Assembly: GCA_903822975.1 (NCBI GenBank)
Contig: CAIJRD010000017.1
Location: 1-64,000 of the forward strand
Source: an uncultured Sinobacteraceae bacterium
GTDB lineage: Bacteria; Pseudomonadota; Gammaproteobacteria; Nevskiales; Nevskiaceae
Direction: 5' to 3'
DNA length: 64,000 nt
The notes beneath the pieces are model-generated. The model had not been told where the DNA came from. It worked only from the letters and a program-made list of their open reading frames with translations, and ran no database searches. The position numbers and the translations under genes are program-made. Below are positions 17,966-26,351 of this stretch, piece after piece (positions within the stretch are counted from its first letter, which is position 1; every line of letters begins with the position of its first letter).

Positions 17966-19036
17966 TCAGTACGTCACGGTCACCGTGATGGTGTCGCTGT
18001 AGCTGCCCGGTGCGGGGCTGGTCTGTGCGGGAATACGGCCATAAACCGTGTAGCTCTGGCTGCTGCCGGCGCCGGTGCCGCCGGCAGTGCTGCTGCCGCC
18101 GGTGCCGTCGCCCCAGATCGTTGCGTAACCACTGGTGGTGTACAGCTCGTAGTGCACCTGACTGCCGCCAGCGGCCTGCATGCGGCGGTCCGCGATCGAT
18201 CCGCTGGTCGACGTCCCCTTATCGAGCGCGATGGTATAGGTCGCCGTGTTGGTGCAGTTCGCGGTGATCGTTCCGGTGTTGGTCACCGGGCTGGTGAGGA
18301 CGCCGACAGCGCCGCCGAAGTTGATCGTGGTCGCCGAGACCGCGCAGTCGTTGGTGACCGTTGCCGTCGCGGTCAAGGAAAACGCGCTGCTGCTGCCCGA
18401 CCCGCCAGCGAATCCAGAATTGCTCGGCCCCAGCGTGCAGGAATCCGGTGTGCCCGGGGAGAAAATTGCGCTGTAGGTGTAGTTCCAGCTCAGCGTGGCG
18501 GTGAGGCTGGCGTCCGTATAGGCCCCTGCGATTGCGCTTGAATTCGCGCTCGCCTGCAGGAAGCCATACACGGGTACGTTGTTGGGCCCGCTGGATCCGC
18601 CAAAGATGGCGATGTTCGTGTAAGCGAAATTGGAAGGGACTGCGACGGCGGTCGGCGAGCCTGGGTACGCGCCCCAGATGGTCGTGTGCGCGCTGTCCGC
18701 GTACAGGTTGTAGTTGAGCTTGTTGGTCGACGGCGTGCCGCTCATCTGCCGGCTGCTGAGGCTGCCGCCGGAGATGTTCACGCAGACCGACACCTTGTAG
18801 TTTCCGACCAGATCGAACAGCGAGTTGCCACAGGTCACCGGAATATTGGCGCTGGTCGCGCTGTAGGTGCTGGCGTAGTTGGTACTGGACGGCACGACGT
18901 CGACATTGCCAAACGCAACCGTGGTGCTGCCGGTGCTGCAGTTCACCGCCAAGGAGCGACCCGAATACATCGACATGAAGCTGCCGATGCAGAGGATGAC
19001 GAGGACTTTCATCCATGCGACGCGCGATGGTTTCAT
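17966..19036 (-). CDS. csuE: Two-domain spore-coat-U (SCPU) tip adhesin, CsuE-like
   Basis: A 356-residue exported protein, last gene of the Csu-type pilus operon. ATG 19036 has GAGG eight bases upstream and gives a leader (VLVILCIGSFMSMYSGRSLA). Two SCPU domains follow: one from NCSTGSTTVAFGNVDV to about residue 190, another from DSCTLGP/NDCAVSATTINFGGAVGVL to the end. Each has the ITVTCxN-type strand and the IWGxYPG or IWGDGTGG motif. The C-terminus VTVTY is typical of SCPU subunits. In the known Csu system the two-domain subunit CsuE is the tip adhesin. Position (after usher) and architecture match. Confidence 0.85.
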   Translation of the reverse strand: MKPSRVAWMKVLVILCIGSFMSMYSGRSLAVNCSTGSTTVAFGNVDVVPSSTNYASTYSATSANIPVTCGNSLFDLVGNYKVSVCVNISGGSLSSRQMSGTPSTNKLNYNLYADSAHTTIWGAYPGSPTAVAVPSNFAYTNIAIFGGSSGPNNVPVYGFLQASANSSAIAGAYTDASLTATLSWNYTYSAIFSPGTPDSCTLGPSNSGFAGGSGSSSAFSLTATATVTNDCAVSATTINFGGAVGVLTSPVTNTGTITANCTNTATYTIALDKGTSTSGSIADRRMQAAGGSQVHYELYTTSGYATIWGDGTGGSSTAGGTGAGSSQSYTVYGRIPAQTSPAPGSYSDTITVTVTY

Positions 19037-19046
19037 GGTCTTGCCT

Positions 19047-21572
19047 CTATTGCGCGGCACAAACAACGGGACCGATCGTCTGCAGGCGTGCTTTCGATTG
19101 CGGCGTCTCGTGATAGTCAAAGCTTGCAATGCAGTGCAGCGTGCTGAGCGCGATATCGAGATGATTATGTGCCTGCAGGTCTTCGACGAAGGTCTGGCCG
19201 TCGTAGCCGATCACCGAGTCGTGTGCGGACTCGCGATGACGCACCAGCGTTCCGGCCGGTATGGCGGCGCCGGCGGCGTCGACCAGAATGATCGTGGCTG
19301 CGCTGTAGCGACGAATGTCGAAGCGCGCCAGCACGCCGGACTGGCCGCGCGGCACCACGTCGAGGTGACTGACCGGCACGCTGGCGTCGACCGGCAGAAC
19401 CATCGAGTCGATCGCCAGGCGATTGCGCTGATACGAATTCAGATCGGGAATCAGCAAATGGCCGCTGCGATCGGTATTGCCGATCGTGCGGTTTTCGTTG
19501 AGCACCGGAATGCCGGCGATGCCGCCGGTCGAGACCAGTGCAAAGCTGTCGTAGATATGACGTGAAGGTTCCAGCACGCCATCCATGAACACGATGCCGC
19601 CGCTGGCATCGAGCGACAGCGTCGTCTGCTGCGCCTGCTGCTGTGCTGCGGCGCCGACCTCGCCGTAGCGGCCAAGATAGCCGCCGCGCGCCAGACGCGA
19701 GGATGCCAGGCTGTTCTCGTTATCCTGCAAGGCCCATTCCCAGCCGCCGTCGTAGTCCGCCGTTTTGCTCAGGCTGACACCGCCATTGTTCTGGCCTTGC
19801 GTACGGCCACCGTTGACGAAACCGACCATGCGATGACCGAGATCGAACGACACGCCAAGATAAACGCCATAGCTATTCGAGCGATCGAGGTCGCGATAGG
19901 CGTTGCCGAACAGGCTGCAATGGCGGAGCGGTTGCGCGGTGTAAGACAGCGACAGCAATTGCGAACTGTTGTCGTTCGATCGACCCAGCGACGCGCTGGT
20001 TTGGTTGCTGCCGACGCCGTTGACCGCTGGCGTGAGGAAGCTGCTCGCCATGCTGGTATGAATGTAGCTCGCGCCGACACTCTGGTTGCGCCACAGCGGC
20101 ACCGACAGGCTGATCTGATCGAAGGCGCGCGGCGGCACGCTGGCATCGATCGCCGCGAGGTCGCGGTAGCGGCCGTAGTTGCGGGTGGTCTGCGCACTCA
20201 GGCTCAGGCGCGGCAACACCCACTGGTATCCCAAATTGAACTGACCACCGACGCCGCCGATTGCGCTGGCGCTGACGGCGCCGTTGACCACGCCCAGCTG
20301 TCCAAGCCGCAGCAGCGCGCCCGCGCCGCCGTTGACCGCGCGCGTGGCAACTTCGTCATGCAATTCCAGCGTCAGCCAGTCGCTGAGTCCGCGCCGGTAC
20401 GAGCCGCTGACAGCCGGCATGTCGCCGTAGTCGAACGAGCGCAGTCCGTAACTTCGGCGCAGCACGCCGGCTTCCAGCGAGTACGCGTCCAGGCCGTTCG
20501 CCAGCATACGGTTGTCGACGTAGATCGGCAGCGTCGTCGACACTTCGCGGCCAAGCTCATCGCGCACCACCACGCGCGCCTGGCCGGAGCCGGTCAGTGC
20601 CAGCGGGTTGTTGATCACGAACGGACCGCTCGGCACTTGATCGCTGAACTGGCGTACGTTGTTGATGTAGACGTCCACCGCCGAGGGCACGGCGGCGCTG
20701 CCTGCGAGCTGCGGCAGCGGAAACGTGATCAGATCGGGACGCAGTTCGAAATTGCGCCGGAACTGCAGACCGCCGAAGCGCACGGCGCGCGACCAGGTCA
20801 GCGACGATCCGATCAGATCACCGGCTTGTGCGGTCGTCAGCGTTTGCGGGTCGTCGAAGTGCCACGCAGTGGCGAGACGCAAGTAGGGCGGCAGCGACGC
20901 GGCGCCGATGTGCGCAACGCCGGTGTTGTCGACAATGCCGAGTCGACTGAACAGCCGCTGCTCGCTCGCGATGCTGAGTGCGCTGTTGCTGAGTCGTTTG
21001 GGATCGGCCGCAAAGTAGGCGTCGTAGTTCATCACCATGCCGCTCGACGATGCCCAGGTGGTCAATGCATCGGACGAACTGCCGAGCAGCTTTGGTTTGC
21101 GCAGGCGATCGCTGAGAACCAGATCGATGGTCTGCTTGGCGGCATCGAAGTGATACGTCATCTCGGCAATCTGATCGAGCGAGATCAACTCCGGTTGTGC
21201 CGTGCCGCGGGTGTTGCCGGTCAGCTGCTCCATGCGGATGTCGAGCTGAGCGAGGTCGGCGCGGCTGACCAGCAATTGGTCCTCGCGCTGGTGAAACGCA
21301 ATGATCGCTTCGGTCGGCTCGCCGTTGAGACTCACCTCCAGATACAGCAGGGTTTCGTCGGCGCGCGGTGGCGGTGGCGCCGGTGGGCTTGCGAGCGATG
21401 GACTCAACGGCACCACCACCGACTGCGCGTCGACGTGTGTGATCAGCAGCAGCGCACTGCAAATTCCGACCCATGCGGGCTTGATGCGATCGGCCCAGCG
21501 CTGCCACGCTTTGCTGCGCTCACGCGCTCGTGGCGGCGCCAGCGCAAGGGCCGCAGGGGTGTTGGCGTGCAT
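19047..21572 (-). CDS. csuD: Outer-membrane fimbrial usher, CsuD-like
   Basis: An 841-residue FimD/PapC-family usher. It forms the outer-membrane barrel that accepts chaperone-subunit complexes and builds the pilus. A leader segment (WVGICSALLLITHVDA, about 34-49) lies behind an unusually long basic N-terminus, so a downstream start is possible. Usher landmarks include LYLEVSLNGEPTEAIIAF (N-terminal chaperone-binding domain), the DVYINNVRQFSDQVPSGPFVINNPLALTGSGQARVVVRDELGRE plug region, the YSLEAGVLRRSYG barrel strands, and the C-terminal GTLVRHRESAHDSVIGYDGQTFVEDLQAH domain. Ten bases separate its stop from the csuE start. Confidence 0.93.
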   Translation of the reverse strand: MHANTPAALALAPPRARERSKAWQRWADRIKPAWVGICSALLLITHVDAQSVVVPLSPSLASPPAPPPPRADETLLYLEVSLNGEPTEAIIAFHQREDQLLVSRADLAQLDIRMEQLTGNTRGTAQPELISLDQIAEMTYHFDAAKQTIDLVLSDRLRKPKLLGSSSDALTTWASSSGMVMNYDAYFAADPKRLSNSALSIASEQRLFSRLGIVDNTGVAHIGAASLPPYLRLATAWHFDDPQTLTTAQAGDLIGSSLTWSRAVRFGGLQFRRNFELRPDLITFPLPQLAGSAAVPSAVDVYINNVRQFSDQVPSGPFVINNPLALTGSGQARVVVRDELGREVSTTLPIYVDNRMLANGLDAYSLEAGVLRRSYGLRSFDYGDMPAVSGSYRRGLSDWLTLELHDEVATRAVNGGAGALLRLGQLGVVNGAVSASAIGGVGGQFNLGYQWVLPRLSLSAQTTRNYGRYRDLAAIDASVPPRAFDQISLSVPLWRNQSVGASYIHTSMASSFLTPAVNGVGSNQTSASLGRSNDNSSQLLSLSYTAQPLRHCSLFGNAYRDLDRSNSYGVYLGVSFDLGHRMVGFVNGGRTQGQNNGGVSLSKTADYDGGWEWALQDNENSLASSRLARGGYLGRYGEVGAAAQQQAQQTTLSLDASGGIVFMDGVLEPSRHIYDSFALVSTGGIAGIPVLNENRTIGNTDRSGHLLIPDLNSYQRNRLAIDSMVLPVDASVPVSHLDVVPRGQSGVLARFDIRRYSAATIILVDAAGAAIPAGTLVRHRESAHDSVIGYDGQTFVEDLQAHNHLDIALSTLHCIASFDYHETPQSKARLQTIGPVVCAAQ

Positions 21573-21643
21573 CTCGATCAGGCCGCTTTATCGCACTAAG
21601 CGCAAGGTCGAGAACGTCGGGCGCAGAGCCGCAGGCGCGCGGT

Positions 21644-22435
21644 TCAGCGGGCGGCGGCGACGGCGACGGACGCGGTCGCCAGCGCATGCGTGTTGACGGT
21701 GCTGTCGATTCGCAAACCCTCGCTGGCCAAGGCCTCGGGAAAGCGATCCGGCAAGCGCCATTCGCGACCGCTGCCGGCCAGCGCGTAGCCGAGCAAGCCG
21801 GCCGATACTTCAAACCGAGTGCCGTCCTTGCCGATCAGCGTCACTGCGCTCAACTGTGCGTGCGTCGAACCTTGATTGCTCGCGGCGAGATACCAGGCAT
21901 CGTCATGATGTTTCATCGACCACTGCAGGCGCGCTTCGCTGGCCATGCCGGTCGGTGCGATGAAGACCGGAATCGAATAGCGCAACCGGAAACTGATGCC
22001 GGCTTCGGCGACGCTGCTGCCGGCACTGCCTTGCGGCGGCGGCAGTTCGTCGATCAGCAGGCGAAAGGTTTGCTCCTGAGTCGGGGCGATCCGATTGGTG
22101 TGGACCACGCGCACCAGTTGATCGGCGAGTGGCGCGATCGTCACCATCGGCGGGCTCGCCACCAAACCTTCGGTGACGGCCTGCAGCACGTCGTCCTTGC
22201 CGTCCTGGCTCCACGCGAAAATGCGCACCTGACCGGTCAGCAGATTCTCACCGGTGTTCCGCAGCGTTACGCCGAGCGCCGGTTGCCCGGCCTGGAAAGT
22301 CAGCATGACGGGCGACACCTGCAGGGATGCGGCCAGGGCGGGCATTGCAGCCAACGTTCCGAGCAGCAGGCCGAGAGCAATGCGCTGATGTGAATAACGC
22401 GAAGCGGAGGTCCGCGGTTGGGCTGGATGGAACAT
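21644..22435 (-). CDS. csuC: Periplasmic pilus chaperone, CsuC-like
   Basis: A 263-residue PapD-like chaperone with a leader (ALGLLLGTLAAMPALA) and the start of the immunoglobulin domain SLQVSPVMLTFQAGQPALGVTLRNTG. The region FAWSQDGKDDVLQAVTEGLVASPPMVTIAPLADQLVRVV and the following FRLLIDELP are the chaperone signature in its archaic form. It donates a strand to SCPU subunits until they pass to the usher. ATG 22435 has GGAG seven bases upstream, and the gene starts 14 bases after csuB ends. Confidence 0.92.
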   Translation of the reverse strand: MFHPAQPRTSASRYSHQRIALGLLLGTLAAMPALAASLQVSPVMLTFQAGQPALGVTLRNTGENLLTGQVRIFAWSQDGKDDVLQAVTEGLVASPPMVTIAPLADQLVRVVHTNRIAPTQEQTFRLLIDELPPPQGSAGSSVAEAGISFRLRYSIPVFIAPTGMASEARLQWSMKHHDDAWYLAASNQGSTHAQLSAVTLIGKDGTRFEVSAGLLGYALAGSGREWRLPDRFPEALASEGLRIDSTVNTHALATASVAVAAAR

Positions 22436-22449
22436 GGATGACTCCGAAA

Positions 22450-22998
22450 CTAGAACGACACGGATGCGGTGATGATGGAGCTGTAGATGCCGGCTTCCGG
22501 CATCGTCTGACTGGGGAATTCAGCGTAGATCGTGTACAGCTGTTGGCGACCATCGCCGACATTGCTGATGCTGCTCGCGCTGCCGCTGCTGCCGTCGCCC
22601 CAGATTGTGCTGAAGTCGGGGTCGCTATAAAGCTGGTAGCGCAGCGCTGCGGCTGTCGTATTGCCGCGCTGAACCAGCAGGCGCTGGCCGACGCTGGACT
22701 CGGCAGCATCGCCGCGATCCAGCGACAGCAGATAACGTGTATTCGGCGAGCAACTGACCTCGACATGACTCAGTTGGCGCAGGCGCGGCAGCGTCAGTAC
22801 CGCACCGCTCGGGAGTTGCGCGCGTCCGAAGCTAAGCGAGTGCGCACCGCTGATCTGGCAGTCGGTATCGACAATCACCGACACCATGAAGGTCGTGGTG
22901 CGCACCTGCGGCGAGCCGCCCTGTGCGAGCAATGGCGCCACCGCGAGCGGTAGCGTCAGTGCTGCGAGTCGTAAGGCGCGCTCAATTGCCGGACGCAT
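22450..22998 (-). CDS. csuB: SCPU-domain minor pilus subunit, CsuB-like
   Basis: A 182-residue SCPU protein. I use ATG 22998 (MRPAIERALRLAALTLPLAVAPLLA) rather than the TTG five codons upstream, because it gives a proper leader. The domain begins VRTTTFMVSVIVDTDCQISGAHSLSFG. It has a second Cys in VEVSCSPNTRYLLSLDRG and the YQLYSDPDFSTIWGDGSSG strand, and ends ITASVSF. It lacks the small-residue-rich composition of the other subunits, which fits a minor subunit. Third in the operon, as in csuA/B-A-B-C-D-E. Confidence 0.82.
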   Translation of the reverse strand: MRPAIERALRLAALTLPLAVAPLLAQGGSPQVRTTTFMVSVIVDTDCQISGAHSLSFGRAQLPSGAVLTLPRLRQLSHVEVSCSPNTRYLLSLDRGDAAESSVGQRLLVQRGNTTAAALRYQLYSDPDFSTIWGDGSSGSASSISNVGDGRQQLYTIYAEFPSQTMPEAGIYSSIITASVSF

Positions 22999-23031
22999 CA
23001 CGGACACCCGCAACGCTTGCGCAAATCGACA

Positions 23032-23541
23032 TCAGTAGGTGACCGTCGCCGTGATCGTGGTCTGGTAGAGATCCGGCTTCGGCGATGTCTGCACCGGCAC
23101 TTTGCCGTATACGGTCAGCGTCTGTGCAACGCCGCTTCCGGTACCGGTGACGGTATTGGTGCCGATCACGTTGCCCCAGGTCGTCGCACAGCTGACGCCA
23201 TCCGAACACAACTGAAACTGCAGCGTGGTGCCGGTATTGCCAGCGGTTGTGCCCGCCATCAGCCGCGCGGCCACGGTCGAGCCGCTGACGGTGCCGGCGT
23301 CGAGTCCGACGTTATAGGGCGTCGTGTTCGAGCAGGTGACGCTGAGCGTTGACGAGCCGGTGACGGCCGTGGTCAACAAGCCGACGCTGCTGCCAAAATT
23401 CAGGGTGTTTGCCGAAACCGCACAACTCGCGGTCAGCGTCACCTGCACCAGAAACGTCGTGGTGACGGTTGATACTGCATTGGCTTGCTGCGACGCCAAC
23501 AACGCGAGCGCAGCGGCACCGATCCACTTTTGAATCTTCAT
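23032..23541 (-). CDS. csuA: SCPU-domain minor pilus subunit, CsuA-like
   Basis: A 169-residue SCPU protein with a short leader (MKIQKWIGAAALALLASQQANA) and a strong GGAGG eight bases before the ATG. The domain shows LVQVTLTASCAVSANTLNFGSSVGLL, LSVTCSNTTPYNVGLDAG, FQLCSDGVSCATTWGNVIG (an extra Cys pair) and the C-terminal TTITATVTY. It follows the major-subunit gene after a structured 144-base gap. Confidence 0.85.
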   Translation of the reverse strand: MKIQKWIGAAALALLASQQANAVSTVTTTFLVQVTLTASCAVSANTLNFGSSVGLLTTAVTGSSTLSVTCSNTTPYNVGLDAGTVSGSTVAARLMAGTTAGNTGTTLQFQLCSDGVSCATTWGNVIGTNTVTGTGSGVAQTLTVYGKVPVQTSPKPDLYQTTITATVTY

Positions 23542-23559
23542 CCCTTGGCCCTCCAGTGC

Positions 23560-23672
23560 GGACGCCTCAAGGCGCCCATCAGCAATGAACTAGTTCCGCA
23601 TCCCTGCGCCGCTGGTTGGCGGATGCGACTCGGTCGCTGCTGACAATGAAGGCGCCAAATCCCTTGGGCGCC
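23560..23672 (-). promoter_or_regulatory. Three hairpins in the csuA/B - csuA intercistronic gap
   Basis: On the minus strand the gap carries three separate hairpins. At 23651-23672 GGCGCC pairs with GGCGCC. At 23598-23626 GCATCCGCC pairs with part of GGCGCAGGGATGC, with an internal loop. At 23560-23577 a 7-bp stem closes a TTGA tetraloop. None has a T-tract. In pilus operons such structures can stabilise the upstream mRNA or partly stop transcription so the major subunit is overproduced; that role here is inferred. Confidence 0.55.
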
Positions 23673-23685
23673 GAGGAGAACCGAT

Positions 23686-24213
23686 CTAGAACGAGATGGT
23701 TGCGGTTTCGGTTGACGAATAGCTGTCGACCGGCGGAATCGTCTGCGCGGGCACCTGGCCATACACAACGATGGTCTGTGCGTTGCCGTTGCCCGTGCCG
23801 GGCACGGTGCTGGTGCTGTTGGTGCCGTCACCCCAAACCGTGCCGCCGGGCGAGTCGGTGTAGAGCTGGTAGCTGACCGTGTTTGCCGGCGTAACACCTG
23901 CCATCACGCGCGATGCCAGCGTCGAGCCGCTGATCGAGCCGGCGTCAAGGCTGAGCGTGTAGCCGGTGCCGGTCGTGCAGGTCACCGAGAGACTGCCGTT
24001 GTGATTGATCGGCGTGGTATTCAGCGCGCTGGTAGCGGTGCCGAAGTTCAAAGCGGTCGCACTGATGGTGCAGTCGCTGATGACGGAAAGCGTCACGTTG
24101 AACGTGGCGGTCTTGGTCGTCGGCGGTGAGGCCTGGGCGGGCATCATCACCAGCACGGCGCATGCTGCCGGTGCTGCCAACAGCAGTTTACGAATGACGG
24201 ATTTCTGGTTCAC
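23686..24213 (-). CDS. csuA/B: SCPU-domain major pilus subunit, CsuA/B-like
   Basis: A 175-residue SCPU protein, first gene of the pilus operon. I start it at GTG 24213 because GAGGAG lies exactly six bases upstream; the upstream ATG has no such site. Leader: residues 1-28 (VIRKLLLAAPAACAVLVMMPAQA). The domain contains ATFNVTLSVISDCTISATALNFG, LSVTCTTGTGYTLSLDAG, YQLYTDSPGGTVWGDGTNS and TETATISF at the C-terminus. Its simple Thr/Ser/Gly-rich composition and leading position fit the major pilin of an archaic chaperone-usher pilus, used elsewhere for surface attachment and biofilm. Confidence 0.85.
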   Translation of the reverse strand: MNQKSVIRKLLLAAPAACAVLVMMPAQASPPTTKTATFNVTLSVISDCTISATALNFGTATSALNTTPINHNGSLSVTCTTGTGYTLSLDAGSISGSTLASRVMAGVTPANTVSYQLYTDSPGGTVWGDGTNSTSTVPGTGNGNAQTIVVYGQVPAQTIPPVDSYSSTETATISF

Positions 24214-24709
24214 GAAGGACTCCTCAAGCTGCGATAAATGAAGCATTAATACGACGTAGCGGCAGTCCCTTGCGAACCTTGAACGTAATTTCGGCCTACT
24301 GCGGATCCGTCCGGTGCATGGACCTTACGGAGTCGGTCCGGACAAATGTTGGCTGCACGGACGGACGGGGGAGAATGACAGTAGATTCGGCTCTCGGTAG
24401 GAGATTTTTGCCATAAGAAACGGCGCGGCAGACGCGTTGCGCGTGCGCCAACGCCGCAGGTCGCGATGCGGCTGCGCGTTTCTGCCCTTGCGACACTGAT
24501 CCCGCAGGCGGGCCGCGATTCGATAGCGTTAAGCGATGCGCGAGGTCTGGCTTGGGCTCATTTGATGAAGCCGAATCGGTGCCTCGTCACGGTCGGCTGC
24601 GACCGGCACGGCAGGTTTCCTGCGACCCGCACGACGCGTTCTAAATTCGACTGGGGCGCGACCGACGTGCTGCGAGATCCTGGGTAGCGCTTCGTAGCGC
24701 TTCCCGCAT
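24214..24709. other. Upstream region of the pilus operon, no gene seen
   Basis: About 500 bases. It should contain the pilus operon promoter; a TATTAA box on the minus strand near 24248-24253 is possible, but I see no convincing -35. Open frames here are short and lack ribosome-binding sites. Confidence 0.45.
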
Positions 24710-24895
24710 TCAATCGGAGCCCTCGTCGATGCGCTTCTGCAATTGATGTCGCTGATCGTCATCGATTGCCGTGGCCAGCTCGCCTGTAACCGCGAGGGAC
24801 TGGTCGTCGCCCAGGAACTGCGCCTGCCAGCCCGTCGCCGTTCGCGAGTAGACCAGCAGTCGCTGTTGCCAGACGATCACGCCACCGTTTTGCAT
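24710..24895 (-). CDS. Small hypothetical protein (61 aa)
   Basis: Begins MQNGGVIVWQQRLLVYSRTA; a predicted beta-rich N-terminal half (WQAQFLGDDQSLAVTG) and an acidic helical tail (AIDDDQRHQLQKRIDEGSD). It starts 14 bases after the stop of the 61-residue gene upstream, so the two may be one small operon. There is no Shine-Dalgarno sequence and I do not recognise the family. Codon composition looks normal for this genome. Confidence 0.5.
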   Translation of the reverse strand: MQNGGVIVWQQRLLVYSRTATGWQAQFLGDDQSLAVTGELATAIDDDQRHQLQKRIDEGSD

Positions 24896-24909
24896 TGCAG
24901 AGCGCGTCG

Positions 24910-25095
24910 CTAGTCCGGCGCTTTCGGCGAGCGAAAGCCGTCGAGCTGGCGCAGGATCTCGTCATACAGCGGCGGCATGCTGCCGAAAATATCGCGCTTG
25001 AGGCCGGGGCGGTCATCGCCGCTGAGGCTCGCGATGGTCTCTTCGGACGCTTCAATGTAGTTTTTCATTGCGACCAGTAGATCGAGTTGGTTCAT
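24910..25095 (-). CDS. Small hypothetical protein (61 aa), helical
   Basis: Begins MNQLDLLVAMKNYIEASEET, with GGTGAG six bases before the ATG. An in-frame GTG three codons upstream is an alternative start. It is amphipathic and helical (YIEASEETIASLSG, MPPLYDEILRQLDGF), with no signal peptide or membrane segment. Not recognised. It leads a possible two-gene unit with the gene at 24710-24895. Confidence 0.55.
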   Translation of the reverse strand: MNQLDLLVAMKNYIEASEETIASLSGDDRPGLKRDIFGSMPPLYDEILRQLDGFRSPKAPD

Positions 25096-25358
25096 TGATC
25101 TCACCGTTGGGGATTCCAGGCTTCGACCGCACGATCGTTAGTTTATCCCGCCCGCTACGCGCATCCGCGAGCAGCGACGATGATACGAATGTCGTTTCCG
25201 GCGCATCGCGTGCAGCTGCTGCGCTCGCCGAGATGAGGCGCTTCCCGACCGGTTCACCAGCTGTCGGCCGGGCTGCTCCGGCTGTCGTGCCTGATGCGCG
25301 CGTCAGGTTGGAAGGTTCTCTAATCGGTCAAGATGTTTCGCGAGGAAGGATTCTGACA

Positions 25359-25598
25359 ATGATCGTCTACGTGTTTGCCAACAAGGCCTATCGTCGCGAA
25401 ATCGATCTCATGCGTGAGCAGCGCGTGCACCTCAATCGTGCGGAGCCGGTTCAAGTGAGCGAGCGCCAGGAAGCGCTGTTCAGAGTCTGGACCGAAGCCG
25501 GTGAGATCCTCGAACCCAATCCGAAAACCGCGTTCATGCTGTTTCTCGGGTCACTCGGCTGGGGCGGCGCGCGGATCGACGAGGTGCCAATCGTCTGA
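25359..25598 (+). CDS. Small hypothetical protein (79 aa)
   Basis: Begins MIVYVFANKAYRREIDLMRE, with GAGGAAGG about nine bases before the ATG. A longer frame upstream has no such site. The C-terminus FLGSLGWGGARIDEVPIV is hydrophobic and Gly-rich. No signal peptide. I do not recognise the family. About 240 bases downstream lies a strong terminator with no gene between, so the transcript may have a long 3' end or a separate small RNA may exist. Confidence 0.6.
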   Translation: MIVYVFANKAYRREIDLMREQRVHLNRAEPVQVSERQEALFRVWTEAGEILEPNPKTAFMLFLGSLGWGGARIDEVPIV

Positions 25599-25840
25599 TC
25601 CTTGTACGGCTCGTTTTACCGCCGAGGCGCTGCCGACGATCACATGTGAGTTGCGAAGCGCCTTGCTGCAGCACTCACCGCTTGCTTTGCTTGCTGCAGC
25701 GCCCGTGCCTGAAAAATCCTTGTTTGGCGCGCGGAACTTTTACATTCGCGACGCTGCCTGAGCTGTGACCGGGCCGTTTCACTCCCGTACGGATCTGGTT
25801 GTGGCGCCGCACTCCTTGTGACTGCCGGCTGCCCATATCG

Positions 25841-25872
25841 CGCTGGCACGTTTGCGTGCCGGCGTTTTTTTT
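25841..25872 (+). terminator. Strong Rho-independent terminator upstream of the 100-aa gene
   Basis: CGCTGGCACG pairs with CGTGCCGGCG (ten pairs, one G-T) around a TTTG loop, followed by eight T. It lies 243 bases after the 79-residue gene and 126 bases before the next gene. TGCCGGC at 25823-25829 could pair instead with GCTGGCA inside the left arm (25842-25848), an arrangement like an antiterminator. The 25599-25997 spacer otherwise holds nothing I can name. Confidence 0.9.
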
Positions 25873-25997
25873 GGGCGGTGGCGTGACGCGACCGGCAGGT
25901 TTGTCGCGCGATAGTGGCTTCGCAGCGGGCGTCTGCGCTAGGGTGCCAAGGTCGGTGGAATCGAAAGTACGAGTGGAAACTCTCAGGTAAGCACGGT

Positions 25998-26300
25998 ATG
26001 AGCGACATCAGTGACGCAGAAGTCGAGTGGATGGAAAAGCTCAATGCCGCTCGGGATCGGCTGGAGATCCCTGCGGAGGTGCTCGATCGCTTGCGCACCC
26101 GCGGTTGGGTGCTGACGCGCGGCGACGGCGCCACCATCATGACCGGCGCCGGCCGCGACAGCCTGGTGCGGCTGCGCTACAAACTGCCGATTCCCGAGAC
26201 CAACATCGATCCCGAGCCTGAGCTCGAAGATACAGAAAATCTGGATGATGCCGATCTCGCCGACGACGTCATCGACGACGACGAGCCGCTCGAAGAATAA
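25998..26300 (+). CDS. Hypothetical 100-aa protein with acidic tail
   Basis: Begins MSDISDAEVEWMEKLNAARD. The middle (AEVLDRLRTRGWVLTRGDGATIMTGAGRDSLVRLRY) looks like a small winged or helix-strand domain. The last 30 residues are strongly acidic (DPEPELEDTENL...DDDEPLEE) and probably disordered. AGGTAAG lies about seven bases before the ATG. Not recognised. It is convergent with the TonB receptor gene. Confidence 0.6.
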   Translation: MSDISDAEVEWMEKLNAARDRLEIPAEVLDRLRTRGWVLTRGDGATIMTGAGRDSLVRLRYKLPIPETNIDPEPELEDTENLDDADLADDVIDDDEPLEE

Positions 26301-26320
26301 GCGGCCGTGTCGAGAAGGCA

Positions 26321-26345
26321 GGCGCCCGTCCATCGGACCGGCGCC
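26321..26345. terminator. Palindromic hairpin between convergent genes
   Basis: GGCGCC and GGCGCC flank GTCC-ATC-GGAC with one symmetric C-C mismatch. Lying between two convergent stops, it could end transcripts from both sides. There is no T-tract. Confidence 0.45.
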
Positions 26346-26351
26346 GCATCG

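Noticed and set aside
25599..25872. 6S or other housekeeping RNA
   Set aside because: No long imperfect duplex with a central bubble and no known flanking genes; only the terminator is convincing.
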